Assembly: GCA_000493965.1 (NCBI GenBank)
Contig: AWNV01000042.1
Span: forward strand, 1 to 27,314
DNA length: 27,314 bases
Direction of reading: 5' to 3'
Source: Candidatus Aminicenans sakinawicola JGI OTU-1
Lineage (GTDB): Bacteria; Acidobacteriota; Aminicenantia; Aminicenantales; Aminicenantaceae
The position numbers and the translations under genes are program-made. The notes under the pieces are model-generated. The model was not told the DNA's origin, made no database searches, and saw nothing but the letters and a program-made list of their open reading frames with translations. Shown piece after piece: positions 14,682 to 22,774 of the stretch (position 1 is the first letter of the stretch; every line of letters starts with the position of its first letter).

Positions 14682-16838
14682 TCACTCCGTTATCCCAATA
14701 AGGTCCAGCATGAAGGCATATTCCAGAGCTGTTTCTTTATACCTTCGGAAACGCCCTGAAACTCCACCGTGCCCGGCTTCCATATTAGTGTGAAGCAGCA
14801 GAATATTATCATCTGTCTTTAATTCTCTGAGCTTGGCAACCCACTTGGCAGGCTCCCAGTACTGGACCTGAGAATCATGCAGCCCTGTCGTTACAAGCAG
14901 TGCAGGATAATCCTTGACCTCCACATTATCATAAGGAGAATAGGAAAGCATGTAATCGTAGTATTCCTTGTTATTGGGATTACCCCATTCATCATATTCG
15001 CTCGTTGTCAGGGGTACGCTGTCATCCAGCATGGTCGTAACAACATCCACATAGGGAACTCCTGCGATAACTCCTTTGAAAAGGTCAGGCCGCATATTTA
15101 ACACCGCACCCATAAGCAGCCCGCCTGCGCTTGCACCAGATGTAAACAGCTTACTTGGACTTGTAAATTTTTCTGTAATCAGATGCTCAGCACAGGCAAT
15201 GAAATCCGTAAATGTATTTTTCTTTTTCAGCAGTTTGCCATCTTCATACCAGTATCTCCCCATTTCCTGTCCGCCGCGGATATGCGCCAGTGCATACACA
15301 AACCTCCGATCAAGCAGGCTTAAGCGGACAGAAGAGAAAGAAGCATCCATGCTTGCCCCGTAAGAACCATAGCCATAGAGCAGAAGCGGATTGTCTCCGT
15401 TTTTTTCGAGCCCCTTCCTGTAAACGAGCGAGATCGGGACTTTTACGCCATCTTTAGCCGTGGCGTACAGTCTTTCCGCATGATAATTATCAGAGTCAAA
15501 ATCGCCTACAACTTCCTGCTGTTTTAAAAGCTTCTTTTCCATTGTGTTCATATCATAATCAAAAGTTGACCTGGGAGTAGTCAAAGATGTATATCCAAAT
15601 CGAAGCAGATCTGTATCAAACTCTGGATTGTTCGATATATAAGCCATATATGTTTCTTCACCGAAATCGATATAATGATCTTCTCTGCCATCCCATTTGA
15701 TCACCCGCAGCTGGATCAAGCCGTCTTTCCGCTCACTTACAACCAGAAAATTCTTGAAAATTTCAAATCCTTCCAGCAGCACATCCACCCTGTGAGGGAT
15801 GACTTCTGTCCAGTTCTCTTTTGATGTTTTATTTACAGGTGTCTCTACCAGCCTGAAATTTTTAGCATCGAGGTTTGTCCGGATATAGAATTTGTCTTTG
15901 TAGTGATCTACATTATATTCAAGGTCTCTTTCTCTAGGCTGTATGATTTTAAATTTACCATCAGGGCTGTTTGCATCCAGATATTGGTACTCAGTGGATA
16001 AAGTACTGTCCGATGCAATAAATAAATATTTTTTTGACTTGCATTTGTACACATAAGTACTAAATGTCACGTCTTTCTCGTGAAAAATTTCTTTATCAGC
16101 CGAAACTTCGCTTCCAAGAATGTGCTTGAAAATCTTATAGGAACGCAGAGAGTCGTCTTTGATTGAGTAAAAAACGGTTTTATTATCGTTTGCCCATGCA
16201 GCTTGACCGGCAGTATTCGGAATTTCATCCGGGAGAATTTCTCCAGTGGTCAGGTCTTTAAAATGAATCGTATATCTTCTCCGGCTGACAGTATCCACTC
16301 CAAATGCTATAAGATTGTTATTAGTGCTCACCGTTAATCCTGCAACATGGTAGAAACCATAGCCCTCAGCCATCTCATTGACATTCAATAAGATCTCCTC
16401 TTCCGTTTCCAGACTCTCTTTCTTCCGGCAGTACACAGGATACTCCTTTCCTTCTTCGAAACGGCTGTAATAGTAATATCCTTCTGTCTTAAAGGGAACA
16501 GACATATCCGTCTGTTTAATCCTCCCAACAATCTCATTGTAAAGATTTTCCTGAAGTGTTTCTGTATGCTTCATGACTGCTTCTTTATATTCATTTTCTG
16601 CTTTTAGATATTCTATTACTTTTGAATTTTCCCGCTCATTCAGCCAGTAGTAATTGTCTATCCGTGTATCTCCGTGAATGGTTAATTCCTTCTTGATTTT
16701 TTCAGCTACAGGCGGTTTTATTATTTTCTCTTCCTTATTAATTCTAGAACATCCAGAGCCAATAAAAGAGAGCAGCAAAACAATGGCAGACAAGAAAACA
16801 CATTGTTTGTACCATAAAAGAATTTTTAATCTTTTCAT
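14682..16838 (-). CDS. Oligopeptidase B-like S9A peptidase, lipoprotein
   Basis: A 718-residue S9A prolyl-oligopeptidase-family enzyme, closest to oligopeptidase B, which cleaves short peptides after Arg or Lys. A lipoprotein signal ends in SGC with Cys30 as the lipidation site, so this form is exported and membrane-anchored, unlike the cytosolic enterobacterial enzyme. Residues 45-430 form the N-terminal segment and beta-propeller (starting DTRIDNYYWLNERE). The catalytic alpha/beta-hydrolase domain follows, with YGYGSYG and RGG segments, Ser570 in GASAGG, Asp655 in HDSQVQY and His690 in AGHGG. All catalytic residues are present and the length is normal. The neighbouring Spy-like gene shares orientation. 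A role in peptide scavenging in the envelope is inferred. Confidence 0.88.
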   Translation of the reverse strand: MKRLKILLWYKQCVFLSAIVLLLSFIGSGCSRINKEEKIIKPPVAEKIKKELTIHGDTRIDNYYWLNERENSKVIEYLKAENEYKEAVMKHTETLQENLYNEIVGRIKQTDMSVPFKTEGYYYYSRFEEGKEYPVYCRKKESLETEEEILLNVNEMAEGYGFYHVAGLTVSTNNNLIAFGVDTVSRRRYTIHFKDLTTGEILPDEIPNTAGQAAWANDNKTVFYSIKDDSLRSYKIFKHILGSEVSADKEIFHEKDVTFSTYVYKCKSKKYLFIASDSTLSTEYQYLDANSPDGKFKIIQPRERDLEYNVDHYKDKFYIRTNLDAKNFRLVETPVNKTSKENWTEVIPHRVDVLLEGFEIFKNFLVVSERKDGLIQLRVIKWDGREDHYIDFGEETYMAYISNNPEFDTDLLRFGYTSLTTPRSTFDYDMNTMEKKLLKQQEVVGDFDSDNYHAERLYATAKDGVKVPISLVYRKGLEKNGDNPLLLYGYGSYGASMDASFSSVRLSLLDRRFVYALAHIRGGQEMGRYWYEDGKLLKKKNTFTDFIACAEHLITEKFTSPSKLFTSGASAGGLLMGAVLNMRPDLFKGVIAGVPYVDVVTTMLDDSVPLTTSEYDEWGNPNNKEYYDYMLSYSPYDNVEVKDYPALLVTTGLHDSQVQYWEPAKWVAKLRELKTDDNILLLHTNMEAGHGGVSGRFRRYKETALEYAFMLDLIGITE

Positions 16839-16905
16839 TTATTCCTCCATTTTTTTTAAAAGAGACAGCCCTGTCTTTGAACTGACATATCTACCTGCTT
16901 CTTTC

Positions 16906-17112
16906 TTACAGGTTATCATCTTCTCCTATATTATTTAGCTTAATATCACATGAAAATACCAAAGTCAAAAATAAAAAAGCTTGTAAAGAAAACACCCGTC
17001 TCAAAAGGTATAATAACGGAAATTTCAACACATCCTCGTAGAACCGAACTGCCCCGGCCAAATCCTTATAATATAGAAAAGTTATCTGCGATTGTATGTT
17101 AAGTTCATTCAT
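16906..17112 (-). pseudogene. VOC/glyoxalase-like N-terminal fragment
   Basis: The first about 33 residues (ITFLYYKDLAGAVRFYEDVL segment) match the opening beta-alpha unit of vicinal-oxygen-chelate proteins, which normally run 110-150 residues. After KFPL, near 17014, similarity ends and a hydrophobic LQAFLFLTLVFSC tail leads to the stop. The rest of the metal-binding fold is absent, so this is a truncated relic. It begins 15 bp after the stop of the CrtI-like fragment. Confidence 0.5.
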
Positions 17113-17127
17113 AGATCTTTCTCCCCC

Positions 17128-17913
17128 TTACCAATTCTTCATAATCTCAGCAAAACACTGCAGCCCGCTCGAGAGGACAGCACTATAACCAGCTCCAGGA
17201 GTCGTCCATGCTCCGGAAAGATAAAGATTTTTTATCGGTGTTCTTTGAGCAAGACGTCGTGGAGGAGAGTTTTCAAGAGTCTGATCCCATCCATATATTG
17301 CTCCGCGATAATTACCGGTAAACCGGACATTCGTCAAAGGTGTGCCAATTTCCTTAACCTCAACAGCCTTCGAAAGCCCGGGAAGCAACGTTTTCTCCAC
17401 CCGTTTTATCAAGACATCGGCCATCCGTTCCTTTTCCGCAAAATACTCTGCCTTATTTCCTTTCCAGTAATCAGCCTCATATTTTCTCCAGTGCTCAAAT
17501 CCCTGGAGCGTCAGAATATTGACAGTATTTTTTCCCTCAGGAGAATATCCTTTATAGACATTGTCGTAAAGCATAAGACCAAAGCCGGCCTTTTCCACAT
17601 CTGCTTTTAGATTGGCTTTATAATCTGCTTCTATATCATATCCGGTTTCATAAAAGATCTCAGCATCTTTAATCCCGATTTCACCAATCAGGTCTTTATT
17701 CAATCCGAGAAATACCTGAAAAGACGAAAGACTGGCTGTAAAACTATCCATTCTTGCCAGATAACTCTTCAGATGCTCTTCCTCATTCATCATGTTATGA
17801 AAAGTATCATATGTGTTGGCATTCGATACCACGACTTTCCCTGTGTATTCTTTTCCGCCTTCGACTTTTACTCCATATGCAGAAGGATGTCCATCTCCTT
17901 TTTTTCTGAACAC
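17128..17913 (-). pseudogene. CrtI-type NAD(P)/FAD oxidoreductase, C-terminal part only
   Basis: A 261-codon frame matching the C-terminal half of phytoene desaturase/carotenoid isomerase-type flavoproteins (COG1233). VVVSNANTYDTF is the typical segment after the middle domain, TLQGFEHW lies centrally, and LYLSGAWTTPGAGYSAVLSSG is the C-terminal FAD-contacting motif. The N-terminal GxGxxG dinucleotide-binding half (about 240 residues) is missing. The family-like sequence begins near 17915, exactly where the truncated VWA gene loses its own similarity, and the two frames overlap by 46 bp. With no FAD-binding N-terminus it should be inactive. No other carotenoid genes are in the window, and these enzymes also act on non-carotenoid substrates. 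Confidence 0.7.
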
Positions 17914-19760
17914 GAAAGGATAGAAAAAGACAGGGGCATGACTTCCTGAGTATTGAAAAGAGGGATAAGGCTAGCAGAGAGGTCGATTTCTGGGTCCTGA
18001 ATGCCAATCATCAAGCACCTGACTTCAGCCAAAAGCTTGCTTACTCCTTTATCCACTTCCTCGATAAGAACAGATGACTGCCCGGATATGGAGGGATAGA
18101 TTGCCGCTAAATCAAGAAAACCTGAATTTGCTTTTTTCTGCCCCTTTTGTGCATATGTATAGGTGGCCTCTTTATCTGGTATAAAGACCAAAGGTTGGAA
18201 AAGATGTATCCCAGAGTATGAAATGGGAATTGAAACGGAGGACGAGGCGACCGCCGCCTTTCCTGTTTTTAAATTTCGCAGGACCACACGGCATTCATAC
18301 TTTCCTGGCTTAAGTGAAAAAATGTTATAGTAATAATTCTTATTTTCAGAGGTATGCGAAAGATCCATTTTTATTCTTCTCTGATCCAATATCTCATTCA
18401 TGGGATTAAAAACAAAAGTCGCGATCTCGACTTCTCTATCCAGCATGTCCTCCATCTTTTCCGGGTTTATCTCGGAAAGTAAAACAACATTAGGTCCTTT
18501 TTTGTCTGAAAAAGGAAGAGCAATCATCGGAAACTCCTGCGGTTCATCAAGAACAGACTTCCTGTTTAAAGCCAAACCCATCAAATGAAGTTCTTTTTCA
18601 ATCTTTGAGAATTGGGCAAATGGTTTGGGATTGAAGTATCCTTTCTGTGCGTGCACATGATATCCTTTACGGCTGACCTTCACTTCTATGCGGTGATATT
18701 TCCCATCCCATTTCTCATTGATATAATAACCCAAAACGTAGAAAGACCCGGTGATCTCCTGAATTTCCTCCATGATCTCTTCATATCGATGAATATTTCC
18801 AAAGTACTTTCCTCCAGTGACTTCAGAAAGTCTTTCCAGCGAGAAAACACCAGTTTCCTTGCTATCTTTTTTGGGGATCTCTGAGTTTTTTCTATCCCAA
18901 ACATAAGTGTCTTGATCTAATTCTAGGTTCATGTCTGCATCCAATGCTTCTGTGTATACAGAATGGATGGTACAGTTCGATGCTGCCATCTCTTTTGTCA
19001 TCTTCTCATAATCTCTCATTATTTGGGATAATGCGGGGTATTCAATTCCAGATGAAAAGAAAACAATATGCTTTTGGCCAGGGACATAACGAAGAGCTTT
19101 GGCTAAATCTTTTATTTTATTGGAAAAATTAAAAACTTGATGTTTATAAATTTCCTTTCTAAGGCTTGAGTCACGACCCTTCCGAAGTCTATTCTCTGCT
19201 TTTCCTAAAACTTCCCTCATTCCAAACTTCTTCACGATCCTGCGAATCATTTGATGATCTGTTGTTAAGTCTGAATGCAGAGTTATTCCCCTGGAGGCAG
19301 AATAGGAAATGACGCTGACTTCATCAGTGGGAAAGAGAGAAAAGTCGATAAAGTGAGATGCGGCCTTCTTTGCTCTGCTGATTCCTCGAACCGAGTTAAA
19401 GGCAAAATCAAAGAAAAGAATGAACTTGCGCCTAAATTTCCGGGAAGAAGGGATTGGTGTCGTTTTTAGGACCGTGGTTTTTGTTGGCGGCGAGGGGAAA
19501 AGGACATGCTTTTCAAATTCTGTTATGGTCTTTCGTTTTCCATTATCACGCAGTTCAAAATCAGATTTTTTTAAATCTGTAACAGGGTTTCCTTTTTTGT
19601 CTGTTACATAAACCTGTATTAACTTCAGGGTTACGGTGACTTCATGCTGTAATTCTTTAGCCCTTTCACTCTGCTGAACCGATTCCGAACTTATCCCGGA
19701 AGAATGAAATTGGAGAAAAAACACCAAGACTATGATTAAAAGGATTTTACAATTTCTCAT
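17868..19760 (-). CDS. VWFA-related exported protein (TIGR03436 type), 3'-truncated
   Basis: A 630-codon product. The signal peptide spans about residues 1-25 and is followed by the diagnostic block VYVTDKKG (50-57) with SDFELRDNG (66-74) and ITEFE, as in the VWFA-related domain described from Acidobacteria. The VWA domain follows (FILFFDFAFNS, 113-123), with a degenerate metal site: DFAFNS instead of DxSxS. After about residue 370 come beta-sandwich-like repeats with PGKYECRVVLRNLKTGKAAV. Family members normally continue about 50 residues past the PLSFSILS segment; here the frame instead enters the CrtI-like gene and stops as CSEKKEMDILLHME. It probably still makes a secreted or surface protein. 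A secreted LolA-like gene lies 26 bp upstream on the same strand, so the two form an operon. Confidence 0.78.
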   Translation of the reverse strand: MRNCKILLIIVLVFFLQFHSSGISSESVQQSERAKELQHEVTVTLKLIQVYVTDKKGNPVTDLKKSDFELRDNGKRKTITEFEKHVLFPSPPTKTTVLKTTPIPSSRKFRRKFILFFDFAFNSVRGISRAKKAASHFIDFSLFPTDEVSVISYSASRGITLHSDLTTDHQMIRRIVKKFGMREVLGKAENRLRKGRDSSLRKEIYKHQVFNFSNKIKDLAKALRYVPGQKHIVFFSSGIEYPALSQIMRDYEKMTKEMAASNCTIHSVYTEALDADMNLELDQDTYVWDRKNSEIPKKDSKETGVFSLERLSEVTGGKYFGNIHRYEEIMEEIQEITGSFYVLGYYINEKWDGKYHRIEVKVSRKGYHVHAQKGYFNPKPFAQFSKIEKELHLMGLALNRKSVLDEPQEFPMIALPFSDKKGPNVVLLSEINPEKMEDMLDREVEIATFVFNPMNEILDQRRIKMDLSHTSENKNYYYNIFSLKPGKYECRVVLRNLKTGKAAVASSSVSIPISYSGIHLFQPLVFIPDKEATYTYAQKGQKKANSGFLDLAAIYPSISGQSSVLIEEVDKGVSKLLAEVRCLMIGIQDPEIDLSASLIPLFNTQEVMPLSFSILSCSEKKEMDILLHME

Positions 19761-19786
19761 TTTTTTCTTATTTTTTTTCTCTTTAA

Positions 19787-20641
19787 TTAATACTTAACTT
19801 TTACCTCCACGATAAAGAATCTGTAATTATCATAAGTGATGACCGTTCTTGACTTCTTTATCCTCCCCTTGATTTTTGGACCGATATAATCCTCCTCGAA
19901 AACTGTTCTGCTCGGAAATCTGATGCCGTTTTTTTCGATTTCAAAATAATGCACAGCCTTTAGGACTGGTGTGTAACCCCGTTTTTCACTTTCTTCTTTC
20001 AGTTTTTCAAAGCCAACTAGGGATTCTTTTTCAGTCTCGATCTTAAGCACGCCTGAATCTTTTGTGTCAATCCAGGCTTTTCCGTAATTGGGTCTGTTAG
20101 CCATTTTCTTTTTTGGTTTTATTTCAATAACATAGGTTTTTTTTTCCTTTAAATTATCAACCTTTAAAATCTCGTAATCATAGAGCTCCTGCGAATCCTT
20201 ATTCAGAAGACCTATAGGCCCAAAAACAGATCTTTTGGAGTAGAACCTTTTGGTCTTCAGTTCTGCGTTTTCTTGGTGTTTTTTCTCTCCGTTTTCTTCC
20301 AGTAAAATTCTTTTTTCTTCAAACTTTCTCCCCTTTTTTATCAGTTGATAATCATAAAGGTAAGTATTCTTCTCTATTTTCTGGGGAACGTTTACTATAA
20401 TACGGTAATTTCTAAAACGAGGATTATATGAGTAAAAATAGATAAATTCCTCAATTCTTTCTTGACAAACAAAAAAGAGAGCAGCCTTCTCCAGCCTTTC
20501 ACAGTAATCTGAGCATTTTATTAAAATACTGTTTGAGTTGTTTTTATAATCATTAGATATGATAGCGTTATGGCTGTGTAATCCAGGTAAAGTTATTAAC
20601 ACATATACTAAGAAGAAAGAACACCATAAGAAACGCTTCAT
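19787..20641 (-). CDS. Secreted LolA/outer-membrane-sorting-like protein
   Basis: A 284-residue protein with an N-terminal signal (MKRFLWCSFFLVYVLITLPG). The mature part starts with a Cys pair (KCSDYCERLEKAALFFVCQE). It is otherwise a beta-rich body with a typical order: the YDYQLIKKGRKFEEKR strand pair, KTYVIEIKPKK, AWIDTKDSGVLKIE, then HYFEIEKNGIRFPSRTVFEE. This order resembles LolA/LolB-like or outer-membrane lipoprotein-sorting domains. It is directly upstream of the VWFA-related gene (26-bp gap), so they are probably co-transcribed from the promoter repeat at 20719-20831. Expected location periplasm or outer membrane; role unknown. The fold assignment is by pattern only. Confidence 0.6.
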   Translation of the reverse strand: MKRFLWCSFFLVYVLITLPGLHSHNAIISNDYKNNSNSILIKCSDYCERLEKAALFFVCQERIEEFIYFYSYNPRFRNYRIIVNVPQKIEKNTYLYDYQLIKKGRKFEEKRILLEENGEKKHQENAELKTKRFYSKRSVFGPIGLLNKDSQELYDYEILKVDNLKEKKTYVIEIKPKKKMANRPNYGKAWIDTKDSGVLKIETEKESLVGFEKLKEESEKRGYTPVLKAVHYFEIEKNGIRFPSRTVFEEDYIGPKIKGRIKKSRTVITYDNYRFFIVEVKVKY

Positions 20642-20718
20642 TTTGTCTTTGATTCCTTAAGAATTTTAGCTTTCAATGATATCGGTGAAAATTATAAGCA
20701 AGTAATGAGTGTTTGTTT

Positions 20719-20831
20719 TATAGGAATTTATTTTTTTATTCGTGACAATTTTCTCTAAATTCCATCAAATTTCCGCCTTCTGAATTGCTGCATTCCTAAT
20801 AATAGTAAAGGTAAAAACAAATCCAGTCAAT
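20719..20831 (-). promoter_or_regulatory. Promoter plus leader repeat, copy 2
   Basis: The minus strand repeats 10-118. TTGACT (20825-20830) and TACTAT (20802-20807) again have a 17-bp spacer, followed by GGAAATTTGATGGAATTTAG, AAAATTGTCACGAATAAAAA and AAATTCCTAT. It points at the secreted-protein gene starting at 20641, giving a predicted leader of about 155 nt. The surrounding gap 20642-20930 contains no gene. Conservation beyond the promoter hexamers, across the leader, argues for a copied unit rather than chance. Confidence 0.6.
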
Positions 20832-20930
20832 AAAAATCCGCAAGAAAGTAAGAATCTTTTAGAATTCACCTGTAAAAAGCCTTTATTGGATAGACTTTGC
20901 CCTGAACTGATTATCAATAACTCTTAATTT

Positions 20931-21325
20931 TCATATATATTCTAGCCTTTCCTCAGCTGCCACACTGAACTGAGCTTGTGCGGGAGGCGGAGGACGTTCT
21001 GCCTTAAAGGTCAGTTTGAGGTGATCGATAATCTTGTCTATGACTTTATAATCTTCGATAAATGAGATAATACGCATTGTCCCCCCACTGTACTTGAAGA
21101 ATATCCGCAACATCTTGGGTATGGTAAAGACTACCTGGCGGTGAGGTGCATCCAGGATAAGCTCCTCCCGCATCCACTCACCCCATTCCTCACGACGCTT
21201 GGCATGACAAGATGGGCAGAATCCGCGGGTCTTGCAGGAAAACATCAGTAATTTTTCTGTCCCACAATCAGAACACTTTATCCGCGCGAATCCACACTTA
21301 GGATTGCCGCGGGACAGAAACACAC
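20931..21325 (-). mobile_element. IS91-family transposase remnant (N-truncated, internally deleted)
   Basis: The frame runs from GTG near 21323. Residues carry the transposase zinc ribbon (CGFARIKCSDCG, then CKTRGFCPSCHAKRREEW) and APHRQVVFTIPKMLR, both typical of the IS91/IS801 Y2-type transposases. After FFKYSG the sequence jumps to GTMRIISFIEDYKVIDKIID, near the C-terminus. The catalytic tyrosine-bearing middle is lost, as is the N-terminus. It cannot be active. The region is more G+C-rich than its neighbours. Confidence 0.75.
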
Positions 21326-21339
21326 GCGCTGCATGCGCA

Positions 21340-21468
21340 ATTTACGACTCAAAGGCAAAAAAAGTCCGCTTTTTCAGGCTGGAATATAACATAGAGGAAG
21401 CACAGAAAAAAATCTTAAAGGCAAAGCTGCCTCCTGCCCTGGCCGAACGACTTTCCCTGGGGATTTAA
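21340..21468 (+). pseudogene. Unidentified C-terminal gene fragment
   Basis: An open frame ending at 21468 reads AIYDSKAKKVRFFRLEYN, then EEAQKKILKAKLPPALAERLSLGI. It looks like a real protein C-terminus but has no proper start and abuts the inverted IS91 remnant. The same frame continues past its stop into the second IS91 remnant. Family not recognised. Confidence 0.35.
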
Positions 21469-21477
21469 AAGGAAATC

Positions 21478-21660
21478 CCTGCTATAGCAACGGATTTTCA
21501 TAACAATAAAGAAAGCCATGCTTCGCCGCCCGCATTCGGGCTTTTCCATCACTTTGAGCGATTTATAGAGAAGTACGAATGCCGCTTTGAGCGTGAGTAT
21601 GGTTATTTAAGGCCCATCATTCAGGAAGTGGTGGACAAATATCTGGACCGCGGGAAGGGA
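21478..21660 (+). mobile_element. IS91-family transposase N-terminal remnant (opposite strand)
   Basis: The plus strand reads FGLFHHFERFIEKYECRFER and EYGYLRPIIQEVVDKYLDRG, the region that normally precedes the zinc ribbon in IS91-type transposases. It stops matching at DRG, almost the point where the minus-strand remnant begins (SRGNPKCGF). This is therefore either one transposase split by an inversion or two truncated copies facing each other. Confidence 0.6.
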
Positions 21661-21927
21661 TCCCATTCGCGGCCATGGAGTAAACACACAGGAGCAAGAC
21701 ATGTCCAGAAACGCGAGTGACGGAATCCGGCCGCCCAAGATTTTCGGCCTGGACTCTAAGGATTCTTCTCCCCGCTGAGGAGCGCAATTCCCGGCTGGGT
21801 TATTACGAAGAAATATATGCCTGCTCCGTCAAAAGGGAAGGGCAGCTCAGGGGGAAATGGTCTAGATGTCAAGCAGGCTTTTAACCCGCCCACTTTTGCT
21901 CGCCACGGGCCTAACCACCACTAAAAA
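21661..21927. other. Remnant-filled gap, no intact gene
   Basis: No intact gene. A plus-strand frame (about 21752-21883) reads TLRILLPAEERNSRLGYYEE and ends GQLRGKWSRCQAGF before a stop, suggesting the tail of an unknown gene. The stretch is relatively G+C-rich, like the IS remnants to its left, and contrasts with the AT-rich protease operon starting at 21928. Confidence 0.35.
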
Positions 21928-22326
21928 TCAGCTGATTTCAAAAATTTTGCTTCGTCCTTTCAAAAAAACAGCCAACCTATTAAGTATATCTCTTCCGACT
22001 AATGCATGCTCACTATTCGAAGTAATAACTCTAATTATAAAATCTCCAAAATTATCAAAAATAATTTTCGCTGAATAAACAAATACCTTTCTGGTTATTC
22101 CATTATAACCAGTTGCCGATATCTCATCTACATACTTAAGATGCAATTGTTGAGCAATATTCTGAGGAATTACAGTTATATCTGCACCAGAATCGAGAAG
22201 AGCCAGAATTTTTATAATTCCTTCTTGAGATATCGGAGAAGATAAAGAAACCTCCAAAACGGGGGCTGGAGGATTAAAATTATTTGTATCGTAATGAAAA
22301 ATCGACGGTGTTTTTTTCTTTGCCAT
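21928..22326 (-). CDS. Retropepsin-like aspartic protease
   Basis: A 132-residue single-domain aspartic protease of the bacterial retropepsin-like group (gag-type/PF13650-like). The catalytic loop is LLDSGAD with Asp45, and the second conserved element ALVGRDILNRLAV (108-120) is the flap-distal GRDxL segment. Such enzymes work as homodimers, each chain giving one aspartate. No signal peptide is visible, so it is cytosolic. Its ATG follows the DUF5678 stop by 2 bp (TAG, GT, ATG), so translation is probably coupled. It is the third gene of an operon with a ClpP/SDH-type protease. The operon is AT-rich and borders IS91 remnants, suggesting transfer. The substrate is unknown; processing of its DUF5678 partner is a testable idea. 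Confidence 0.8.
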   Translation of the reverse strand: MAKKKTPSIFHYDTNNFNPPAPVLEVSLSSPISQEGIIKILALLDSGADITVIPQNIAQQLHLKYVDEISATGYNGITRKVFVYSAKIIFDNFGDFIIRVITSNSEHALVGRDILNRLAVFLKGRSKIFEIS

Positions 22327-22328
22327 AC

Positions 22329-22754
22329 CTATAAAATTTTAATCCTTGGAGAAGGAATCTTTACCACTTTCTCTTTAGCATCTACAAAAGGCATGTAAAT
22401 AGTTTGGTAGCCATATTTCTTGTAAACTCTCTGAGCTAATTTTGAAAAATCTTTATCTGACCCAATTACTTTATTATTATGGATAGCAATATATTTGCCC
22501 TTATATTTCTCTAATAAGGTCTCCTTATTTTCCTCGTAATATCTTTTTGCTAATCTTAATATTTCTTCTTCAGCCAAAATGAAAAGTTTAAACATTGGTT
22601 GCTCAGGTGTTTTCTTTTCAAATAAGCTTTCAAATGGTAGTACATCAAACTCAGGTTCTTGTGGAAAATCAACCGTAGGTAGTAAAAAATCCTGTGGAAA
22701 ATTATAGGTAATATTTCCACTCAAAATTTTTGTATCAACTATTGTACTTGTCAT
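22329..22754 (-). CDS. DUF5678-containing protein
   Basis: A 141-residue protein. The first ~55 residues are low-complexity, proline- and acid-rich (FPQDFLLPTVDFPQEPEFD). A helix (ILAEEEILRLAKRYYEENKE) follows, then a DUF5678 domain from about 80 to 125, read from LLEKYKGKYIAIHNNKVIGS through FSKLAQRVYKKYG and TIYMPFV. DUF5678 is a small alpha/beta domain of unknown function. In many genomes it accompanies retropepsin-like genes, and the same pairing occurs here with 2-bp spacing. The flexible N-terminal region would be a plausible protease substrate or adaptor tail, which is inference. An AGGAG lies upstream of the ATG at a slightly long distance. Confidence 0.72.
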   Translation of the reverse strand: MTSTIVDTKILSGNITYNFPQDFLLPTVDFPQEPEFDVLPFESLFEKKTPEQPMFKLFILAEEEILRLAKRYYEENKETLLEKYKGKYIAIHNNKVIGSDKDFSKLAQRVYKKYGYQTIYMPFVDAKEKVVKIPSPRIKIL

Positions 22755-22774
22755 AATTCTTATTCTCTCCTTTA

